Assembly (NCBI RefSeq): GCF_000003605.2
Contig: NW_003113978.1
Location: 54,631-89,268 of the forward strand
From: Saccoglossus kowalevskii
Lineage: Eukaryota; Hemichordata; Enteropneusta; Harrimaniidae
Reading direction: 5' to 3'
DNA length: 34,638 bases
The notes under the pieces were generated by a model, which had not been told where the DNA came from, did no database searches, and saw only the letters and a program-made list of their open reading frames with translations. Numbering within the stretch: the first letter of the stretch is position 1; each line of letters begins with the position of its first letter. The translations under genes were made by a program, and so were the position numbers. This document shows, piece by piece, positions 11,461-21,600 of this stretch.

Positions 11461-12817
11461 GCATGCGTTGTTAAACAAAAATTTTAATAACAGCATAATG
11501 GCCAGCTGGGATGTGGTTCATCTCAGTCTGCGTCACTTAATTTTAAAATATTGAAAACAAATGCCATGTGAGCCATGTGTGCTTGTTTACGTGACAGACT
11601 TTTAAATATATCAACCTCAGCGGCTTTTGTATTTTAGCTTTGATTATTGACGCTACTCTTTGTTGGTATGCGGTACTGTAATGGTATTTTTTTCGTCAAA
11701 TAACATCACTCCGACAAAAAAACAGAAAAGTGGCATAAGGACTGGTGGGAATTTTTGGATAACAATGCTGTATGTGGTCTCTTCATTGTCATGGAAATGC
11801 GTTATTACCTTTGTTTGAGGTTGTAAGGAAAAGGTAAAGTCTAGGATGGTGACTTAAGCAAGTTGTGTGTACAGTTTTACGGTGCTACTGTATAGGCATC
11901 TATTGCATCGCGATGGGAACTAGTATGTTGATGTATTCACTGCTTTGTCCGTCGCTATGCCTACTGGGTACAGAAGCTTGTGCAGCTGCTCACGTATTGT
12001 CACTCACCAAAGGTCGATTAACGGACTGGGATTGTTTTCTCTATTTTGTTTTATTCTTTATAATGTTGTATGTGGACAGAGATTAGTGCATTTTGTGTTG
12101 TATTCTATATTGAAGCACTGTGTGTGCACCATAGCATCATTGGAGGCATACCATCACAGTAACAGAACACTTGCTTTTATGCTCTAAGTGAACATAGAAA
12201 CTCTTTAAAACACAGTTGCTGATAAAAAAAAAAAAAAAATTATCTCTACAATCTTCAATAATGTACCATAAAAATCAATTTTATTTGTTTTTAGTTTTTC
12301 TCAGTAAAAAAAAAATTATTACTTGACAGGTGACAAAGTTGTCCTTAGCATTGACTCAAAGTACACCTTCAAAGTCAAGGTTATAGTGAATCGCTTGCAC
12401 CAGGACTTGATTGATTTACGCAGACTTTAACAATTCTTCTTTCTTTGCCTGATTAGTGCCTAATCTCCATGAAATAAATGCATGTATACAGTTAATAAAC
12501 TTCTACTCAGAGTAATTTGTGACACTGCTTGAACTTTCAAAAAAGGGTATGCTTGTTAGTTGCCAGGCAGAATGATACTCTAAAAGGAATTGGATCAGTA
12601 TTTTGTTAACATTTTTATTCATCTACATCTCTAGTGCCTAGTGTTAAATTTGTTTGGCCTCAAATTCATGAATCAAAGCTATCAAAAACATTTTTCATTT
12701 TTTTTTAGATTTTTTCTTTTTTGATATTGTTCAATATTTCAGTTTTGTAACCATATCACAAGGTTGTATTAATGCTCAGTACTGATTACCTGTTGACTAG
12801 CCAAGTTAACAAAGCAT
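11461..12817. other. Non-coding stretch with a possible signal-peptide open frame
   Basis: The stretch is mostly unremarkable, with a 16-base poly-A run at 12224-12239. An open frame at 11865-12086 contains a Met at 11913 followed by a hydrophobic stretch and small residues like a secretory signal. It is discussed as a candidate first exon in the findings, but the putative donor is weak and I do not annotate it as coding. Confidence 0.5.
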
Positions 12818-13097
12818 TTTTAGCTCTGCTGTCTACAAAACAGAGCTGTTCATATTACTGATTGTCCGTCTTCGTCCTCTGTCGTCAGCGTCAACTTTAC
12901 AATTTCAACTACTTTGAAACGACAAGTCTAAATGTTTTCAAGTTTGATATGAATGGTTCTCTCTCAGATTTGTTCATTTCATGTCAAAATCTTAAATTTT
13001 ATATATTTTGTCTTTTTATCTAATGATATCTTCAGTTCTTTTAATTGAAATGTGCATTGCTAACAGCAGAGCTGTCTCAGCCGACAGGCTGCTTGTT
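12818..13097 (+). repeat. R1 hairpin-ended interspersed repeat, short copy
   Basis: The 5' end is TTTTAGCTCTGCTGT, leading into a hairpin with arms AGCTCTG and CAGAGCT. The 3' end is AACAGCAGAGCTGTCTCAG followed by a hairpin CAGCC-GACA-GGCTG and GCTTGTT. AGCTCTGCTGT at the 5' end and ACAGCAGAGCT near the 3' end are perfect inverted repeats. The inside (TGATTGTCCGTC, TTTGTTCATTTC, GATATCTTCAGTTC) matches the longer copies at 15868 and 20238. The copy is about 280 bp with one internal unit and no coding capacity. It is a non-autonomous dispersed repeat of unknown class. Any open frame here is part of the repeat. Confidence 0.85.
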
Positions 13098-13357
13098 ATA
13101 TCATATGAAGTTTATGTCCCACTAAATTGGCGATCATGTATGGTTGATGTGGGTCCCATGCAACATATATGTTGTTGTTTATTTACATATTACGACACAT
13201 TTGACTACCGCCTCGTCACACAAATGGAAATACTGCTAGTCATTGGAGCTAGTCATTGGATACTACTGCGATATTTTTTTCAAAAATGAAATTACAAATT
13301 AGATTAAAATGTGTGAAAAAATTCATGTTTTGTGGTTTATTTGGTTTAGTCATTAAA
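13098..13357. other. Spacer between the R1 copy and the 45-bp array
   Basis: I see nothing beyond AT-rich sequence and a short duplicated CTAGTCATTGGA (13236 and 13248). Confidence 0.5.
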
Positions 13358-13745
13358 GAGATTAACAAGTTGTTCACTGTCACCCTGTAGAATACATTGG
13401 CTGAGATTAACAAGTTGTTCACTGTCACCCTGTAGAATACATTGGCTGAGATTAACAAGTTGTTCACTGTCACCCTGTAGAATACATTGGCTGAGATTAA
13501 CAAGTTGTTCACTGTCACCCTGTAGAATACATTGGCTGAGATTAACAAGTTGTTCACTGTCACCCTGTAGAATACATTGGCTGAGATTAACAAGTTGTTC
13601 ACTGTCACCCTGTAGAATACATTGGCTGAGATTAACAAGTTGTTCACTGTCACCCTGTAGAATACATTGGCTGAGACTAACAAGTTGTTCACTGTCACCC
13701 TGTAGAATACATTGGCTGAGATTAACAAGTTGTTCACTGTCACCC
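13358..13745. repeat. 45-bp minisatellite, 8.6 nearly identical units
   Basis: Units start at 13358, 13403, 13448, 13493, 13538, 13583, 13628, 13673 and 13718 (last one partial). The unit opens GAGATTAACAAGTTGTTCAC and closes AATACATTGGCT. Only one substitution is visible inside the full units (GAGACTAAC at 13673). Such uniformity points to very recent expansion or ongoing homogenisation. Because 45 is a multiple of three, the minus strand is open as a 15-residue repeat in two frames. These are artefacts, not genes. Confidence 0.96.
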
Positions 13746-14641
13746 ATGTCTATTTAAACTTGTGATGTGAGGAGTAACACAAAAGTCTGACTGGCCGACC
13801 AGCGCATGCATACATACGTCTATTAAAATACCTATTCAACCATACACATTGACACAGTTCTTGTCAAAACACAAAGTCTGTAACACCCATTACCGGTATG
13901 TCTACATTTAAAGTAATTTTGATGCAAAAATTGGGCACTTAAATTTAGGGTGTCCCATATACTCAAAAATGAATTAAATTTGGATCCCATAATAACTTTT
14001 TTGACCATTCTTGCTTCATTCTTTATTTCAGGAAAGTCTTTTTGATGATTTCCTCTTAAATTTCTCAGTCTGTCTTTTTGTGGCTACTTCAGCATCAAAT
14101 TTGGTATGTCCCGAACTAGGTTGGGGAGACCTTGTGTGTGTATTTGATAAAGTTTAGCTTTACAAAGGTTATCGTTTGTAACCCTTTTTAACAGGAATGT
14201 TTTCATTACGTAAAGCTTTGATTCCCCTCAAAGTTATAAACCACTCACGCCTAACTTCAAAATAGTTATTCCTAAGCCTCAGACAAGACCATGCAGGTTC
14301 CTTTGTTTGGAGTATTATCTGAATACAGGAAATAGAGTGCAAATTTAGAAATTTTGCCAAAAAAAAGGAAAAAATAGGCAACGAAACAAAACACTTGCTT
14401 GAACAAAACTGAACTAACATTTTGGAAAAATATATCATGGATAGGAAATGTTGAATGTTACTTTGATGACAAAAATGTTTTTTGTGCCAAATTGAAATTG
14501 CAGTATTTTGCAAATATGTACTGTCAGTCAAATTTGTTAAGACTTGTTTTTCTATTTCCCTAATTATCTTCTTGAAAATGAAAACAATCTTGTTTTTATT
14601 TCCACAAATAACTAAATATTCCCCTTTTGTTTTCCCTACAG
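13746..14641. other. Intron sequence upstream of the first recognised EGFR exon
   Basis: The stretch is non-coding and ends in a strong pyrimidine tract and acceptor at 14640-14641. A 171-codon open frame on the minus strand (14169-14684) overlaps the true exon and has no family resemblance, so I treat it as chance. Confidence 0.7.
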
Positions 14642-14983
14642 TTTGTACAGGGACTAACAGTCGTCTTTCTAGACCTGAAGACAAAGAACAACACTACCTT
14701 CAACTCAAGTTACGTTATTCAAACTGCACCTATGTCGACGGAAACCTTGAAATAGTAGATATTGTTGATGAAGATGCTGATTTATCATTTTTGAAAGATA
14801 TTCAAGAAGTGAGTGGCTACGTCTCTATTGGTTTGGTAAACGTTGATGTTGTGCCATTGCCAAATTTACGGGTTATTCGAGGCGCTACCTTATACAATGG
14901 TAATGCCCTATATATTGTGTTAAACTATGATAAATCAAGAGCTGGAGTTGGTCTCAAAGAACTGCAGTTCACTGCTTTGAAAG
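14642..14983 (+). CDS. EGFR: EGFR exon: L1 domain (equivalent of vertebrate exons 2+3)
   Basis: The exon is 342 nt, entered in phase 1 (first two bases complete a Val codon) and left in phase 1. The acceptor is a pyrimidine-rich tract ending CCCTACAG and the donor is AAG/GTAAGAG. The product starts VCTGTNSRL and contains the ErbB L1 hallmarks: the first disulfide pair (VC and SNC), [34 protein letters not shown] and a GLKEL block near the end. One N-glycosylation sequon (NCT) is visible. In vertebrates this stretch is two exons of about 152 and 184 nt, split after the Lys of SFLK. Here that position (14796/14797) is uninterrupted. L1 is one of the two lobes that clamp the EGF-like ligand outside the cell. 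The reading frame continues a few codons upstream and downstream, but those parts are intronic. Confidence 0.95.
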
Positions 14984-17900
14984 GTAAGAGTAAATTTTAT
15001 TTAAAGTCATTCTGTATTTCTTGCACTTGTATCATTCATAACCATCTTGGAAATTAATTTTTAGTCCGAAGACAGGAAATTATAGTTTCACCTTTGTCTG
15101 TCTGTCTGTCGGTACTAATTTAGCTATCTGTTATGATTTAGGTCTGATATGGAGGCTGTTAGTAAACTAGTATTGTTTCTTCTATTTTGATGAAATACTT
15201 TCAAATGTAGTTACTTGGACCGTGAACCAAGTTACAGCATCTTCAAAATATTCAAAAATTACTACCTGTACTTTTCCCGCGGCTTATTTGTGATTCTGTT
15301 TTCAGGTGACATCATAGAATATTTTTTTAAGTGAATGTTTCACAGAGATGGCTTAAATTTAATATGCCTCAGTTACATGTAGCTTCCTGTGTGATGCACA
15401 CTCACAACTGTTAATGTATGGCCTTTAGGCTCCAACCTTATTAATTTATTGACCAGCATTTTACTGATGTTGCCGCAGCGTCTGAGTGAATTTCAAATAT
15501 CAAACATTATGGACTTCCTACACTTGGGCCAAAAAAACAAATCATTTTGCTTCTCGTCCAAGGAAAAATGAAAATTTTATTGTGTATTAAATGTACAATA
15601 TTTAATGCGTAAAAGATTGATTTGAATCGACATTCTCTGAAACAGAAAGACAATTCCTAATTCTACCATATGTACTGTATAATACGTGCAGGTTTTCAGA
15701 AACAAAACTTTTTATTTGCACCCTAATTGTACATGTAGTTAGTGAGCACCTAAAGCAAAATTCCAAATACTGAATTCATGTTGTCTAGAAAAGAAAATTA
15801 ATTAGTTGCTGAGTAACAGAAAGAATGCTGTAACCATAAATTTTCCACCAGAATTGTGATGCAACATTTTTAGCTCCGCTGTCGACTTTGTCGAGCGGAG
15901 CTTATCATATGAGTGATTGTCCGTCGTCGTCCGTGTCAATGCTTTACTTTTTCGACTTCTTCTTGAAAACTACAAGCCTGAATGCTTTGATACTTGGTGT
16001 ATATGTACCTTGGGTAGACCTCTCTTAGGTTTGTTCATTTCATGTTGATGTCTTCAATTCTCTAATTTTGGTGAATATTTTTGTCATTTTTGGTAAAAAG
16101 TGATATTTTCGACTTCTTGTTAAAAACCGCAAGTCCGATTGCTTTGATATTACATATATAGGTACTACATGTGGACCTCTCTCAGATTTCTTCATTTTGT
16201 GATGATGTCTTCAATTCTCTAATTTTGGTGAATATTTTTGTCATTTTTGGTAAAAAGTGATATTTTCGACTTCTTGTTAAAAACCGCAAGTCCAATTGCT
16301 TTGGTATTACATATATAGGTACTACATGTGGACCTCTCTCAGATTTGTTCATTTCGTGATGACATCTTCGATTTTTTAATTTTGGTGAATATTTTTGTAA
16401 TTTTTGGTAAAAAGTGATATTTTCAACTTCTTGTTAAAAACTGTAAGTCTGATTGCTTTGATATTACATATATAGGTACTACATGTGGACCTCTCTCAGA
16501 TTTGTTCATTTTGTGATGATATCTTCAATTCTCTAATTTTGGTGAATATTTTTGTAATTTTTGGTAAAAAGTGATATTTTCGACTTGTTATAAACCAAAA
16601 GTTCAATTGCTTTGATATTACATATATAGATACTACCTTTCTCAGATTTTTTCATTTCGTGATGATATCTTCAATTCTCTAATTTTGGTGAATATTTTTG
16701 TCATTTTTGGTAGAAAGTAATATTTTCGACTTCTTGTTAAAAACTGTAAGTCCGATTGTTTTGATACTATACATATTGTTCATTTTCTAATGATGTCTTC
16801 AGTTCTTTAATTGAAATGTGCATTGCTAACAGTGGAGCTATCTCAGCCGATAGGCTGCTTGTTTTACTTAATCATGTATTTAAATAAAATTTCTTTGTGA
16901 CGTTTGACAAAACTTGAATATAGTTTAAAACAAAATTAAATAAAAAATGGTCATGTTTAATTTGTAAACTTGAAATTTAAAGTTTATAATGATAATGTAT
17001 CAGGTAAAATTTGCTAAAATGAAATGTACAGTACATTTAATATGAATTGAATCTGTTGGTACAAACCATGGAAACCATTGTGGCACTCTTACTATGCCCT
17101 CTAGTGTTCAAAATCATAATTTTTTTTAGGGTTCAAAAATTAATTTGTCTGAATTTCTAAGTTATTTATAGTTTTTACTTATCGAACAATTGGGTAATAA
17201 TAATATGTATATTATTCTGTTCTCGCATTATACTAGTTTGCCCCAAAATTATTATACTGACACAAAGCAACACAAGTAGTGAATCATGGGAAATCAATGA
17301 ATTTTGGGTAGCGTATTTAATACACATTACCGGTACTTTGTTTTTGTTTTTGTGCAAAAACTGGGTTTGAGAAAAATAAAACAAACAAAAAACATTTTAG
17401 TCCAGATAGTGTTTGTGTTTCATGAATACGTTACCAGAAAATAGACATTTTATCAGTTTTCAGATAATAGAGAAAAAGATATTGATGATTTTATAATAAT
17501 TTATTTTCAGAGATTATTTCTGGTGGTGTCAACATAACTCACAATAGAGATCTATGTTACGCAGAGACAGTAAATTGGGAGGATATTACAAGTACTAATG
17601 CTAATATCATTATTAAACCTACAGACGAAGATGCTGCAATCTGTAAGTAACAATTGTCTTTTTGATTTCATTCAATCATGATTGTTTTAATAATGTATGC
17701 TGCAAAGTATGTTATTTTATTATTCATAGATTATGGGCATTGTGCCTGAGTGTGGGAGATCATTCATCTGACTTTAAAAGAGCTAATGTCTTCTCTGCAT
17801 GAGGGCGGTAATATTTAGTCCCCGTTCTTATGGGATTTATGTTTTGACCTCTGTGTGTCCGTGCGTGCATGCGTGTGTCCGTGCGTTTGTCCGTGCGTGT

Positions 17901-18567
17901 GTCCAGACCTGTATCTTAAAAATGCCTGGACCAATCACAATCAAACTTCACACATACATCATACATGATATTATACATAAGCATGTCAATTTTTTTCACG
18001 ATCTGGTTCAAGATGGCTGAATGGCGGCCATTTTTGTGCTAAAAAATCAAGCATTTCTTGGCTGTTTATAGATGGATTTTGTTCAAACTTGGTATATACA
18101 TTAGGCATTATGAGACCTTGATGCAAATAATTTTGTTTTTCAGATTAGATTTAAAATGGCCGACTGGCGGCCATTTTGTTTTAATGAATGTGGTTCTTAT
18201 GCCATATGTCTGACTTGCTTTCACTGATTATGTTCAAATTTTAAATATTCATTATACATAATGTCATAGATAGACGTATATATATTGGTTTGACAATCCT
18301 ATTCAAAATGGCTGAATGGTGGCCATTTTTGTGCTAAAAAAATTCTCAAATATCAAGCATTTCTTGCATTTATGGATGGATTTTGTTCAAACTTGGTACA
18401 TACATTAGACATTACAGGTTCCCGATGCACGTCATCTTATTTTTCAGATTGGATTCAAAATGGCTGACTGGCGGCCAATTTGTTTAAATGATTGGGCTTC
18501 TAGATCCATATCTCTTAAATGCTTTGACTGATTATATTCAAATTTTATATATTCGTTATACATCATG

Positions 18568-18601
<34 letters not shown>

Positions 18602-21600
18602 TCAAAATGGCTGATTTTGAATGCTGTTCCAGAGCAATATCTCTCAATATGGACAAGTACTTGTTTGACGATCAGATACAAATGTCAATCATTTTTATAT
18701 TAAAAAATCATATTCCTTACATGGTTATATTACTATAAACAAAACTATATATCTTAAATTTGATAACTAACGTGGACTGTGCCATGCATGGCTTGTTTCA
18801 TTAAATGCGGGTTAAATCTAGCTGAACCAAAATCAAACCAAAACTGCGCCAAAGTCAATTTTGTCACCAGAATGAAAATAGATCAAAAACTAGAAGCATG
18901 TCACATTTTGTTTGTTTGGGTTAAAATTAAGATTGAATTCTTTGAAAATTACAGAAAATGTGAACAAATTTACCCAAATTTATGCGACATAAATTTGTTT
19001 CTCAAATATTTAAAGATAGGGTTTTGCTGTTTGCTCTGATTTGTTGTTATAATATTTTTGTGTATTTTTTTCAAAAGGATTTAAAAGTGTCAGAATAAGA
19101 CTAGCCATGATTATGGGTATGTTTTGGTCAGAGACTCAATAATGTTGGCAAACTAGTTAGCATAATCATGCAAATGAATGTACTGTTTAGGTTACTGCTG
19201 ATTGGTAACAGTATATGAAATATATTATGCAATTTGGTTGTCATAAAGGGAACTTTTCACTTAAAAAACGTTTGCCAATAGGGGGCAGTATTTACTAGGA
19301 ATCAGTCACGTTGAATATGTAAGATTTATTGTAAAAGTACAACCAACAAATAGGCATTTTTTAATGAATTAAGTTTTAATTCTATTGTGGAAAAATAATA
19401 GCAATACTGTTTTCAAAAGCGATAATCTTGTTGTTTATAGGTCCCAAGATCTGCCACACTTCTTGTGACTCCAACCATTGCTGGGGGTCTGGGCCAGAAA
19501 ACTGCCAAACATGTAAGTCATATAATACTATCTAAGTAAATTTCAAAATATTTTCAAATCTAGTTATTGCTTCAATTTAATTTGCATAGCTGGTTGTAGT
19601 CCATTGTCATCATCATATTTTTGCCTTCAAATGTACACCTCAAAAATAAATTCACTTATAGGTGACTTAATAGTTATTTGTTGCATTTATATTTATGAAA
19701 GACAAAAATATAACACAAATGGTTTTTTTTTGTCTGATATAGTGACAAAAACTGTGTGTGCTGAACAGTGTGACTATCGCTGTAAAGGGCCATCACAGAG
19801 AGATTGTTGTCATGCAAGCTGTGCCGCTGGGTGCACTGGACCATCAAGCTTAGACTGCCTGGTAAGGAACGATTTATTCTATTCTATTGGGGTTGGTAGG
19901 TCATCCAATAGGTTGGTGAATTATCTTCACTATTCTTATGTGGAATTATTGCTTATATTTAAGAATTGGGTTGGTCACTTTGTGTGCAGTAACAACAAAC
20001 TATTTAATTTAATCTAATTTCAGGTTTGCCAAGTTTTATTTCATCTTAAAATCATAAATTTAGTACTCAATATATTTCTTTTGTTGTGTAAAACAAGTTA
20101 AAATCAAATTAAAATGTACAAGGTATTGAATTAAAAAACAACAACAACAAAACAAAAACTTTACCACAAAAATATGTATCTGCTGATTTCAAGTTTATCT
20201 GTTCGGTCAAGTTTATCTGCTCTAGGTGCTGTTTATGTTTTTTAGCTATATGAGTGATTGTTCGTTGGCGTCCCTCGTCTGTGTCAACTTCTTACGTTTT
20301 CGACTTCTTCAAAACTACAAGTCTGAATGTTTTAATACTCAAGGTGTATATGTATCTTGGGTAGATCTCTCTTAGATTTGTTCATTTTATGATGATATCT
20401 TCAATTCTCTAATTGACTCCCGTGTGCGAAGCACAAAAAGTCTGTGTCTCAAGAACCATGCATCGGTTTTTGATGAAACTTGGTGCATAGATGCTCTGGG
20501 CCAATGCGCAGATTTGATTAGGTTTTGGTAAAAATCCAACCATATTAATTACCTAATTTGCATGATAATTAGCTGATTTTTAGCTGTTCCATGACTGTTC
20601 CACTGATATCTAAAGAACCACACATTGGATTTTGATGAAACTTGGCACATAGATGCTCTGAACTAATTAATGTGCAGATTTGATTAGTTTTGGGTAAAAA
20701 TCTGTGCAATATTAATTACCTAATTTGCATAATGATTAATCAATTTTTGGCTTTTCTGATATCTCAAGTACTAATCATCAAATTTCAATAAAACTTAGAT
20801 ATCATACATAGATATCATAGAACACTGCACAGACCTGATAGTTTTTAGGGTAATATCAGTACATATTAATTACCTAATTTGCATAATTAATTAATTTTCA
20901 GCTTTTCATATTTCAAGTAGTAATTATCACATTTCAATAAAACTTGGTACATAGATGTCATAGGACACTGCACAGACCTGATAGTTTTTAGTGTAATATC
21001 AGTACATATTAATTACCTAATTTGCATAATTAATTAATTTTCAGCTTTTGATATTTCAAGTAGTAATCATCACATTTCAATGAAACTTGGTACATAGATG
21101 TCATAGGACACTGCACAGACCTGATAGTTTTTAGGGTAATATCAGTACATATTAATTACCTAATTTGCATAATTAATTAATTTTCAGCTTTTCATATTTC
21201 AAGTAGTAATCATCACATTTGGTAAATAATTTGGTACATAAATGCTTTAGGACAATAGACAGGCCCGATTAATTTTGGGTTGAAATTTGTTCATATTAAT
21301 TCTCTAATAATAATTCATAGTTTTTTTGTTCTAATCTCATTTCAATGAAACTTGGTACATAGATATTACATTACGCAGGCCTTATTAGTTTTACACTCAA
21401 ATCTGTTCATATCAGTAACCATAGTTTTCAGCTATTCCATCAATATCTCAAGTACAAGTAATTTTGAATTAATTTTTAATGTGTCTTCAATACTCTCAGC
21501 ACACAGCAGTTCTTTCTAAGCTTTCTTTGATTTTAATGATTATTTGTTGAATTCTTGTTGAAAACAGCAATTGCTTTGATACTATACATATTGTTCATTT

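Noticed and set aside
13008-13289. A 93-codon open frame with a hydrophobic start, considered as a signal-peptide exon
   Set aside because: Its first part lies inside the R1 repeat copy at 12818-13097, so the frame belongs to repeat sequence.
13249-13747. Two overlapping minus-strand open frames of 133 and 164 codons
   Set aside because: They are translations of the 45-bp minisatellite in two frames. Near-identical DNA explains the peptide repeats.
14169-14684. A 171-codon minus-strand open frame
   Set aside because: It overlaps the start of the well-supported L1 exon on the other strand and shows no family features.
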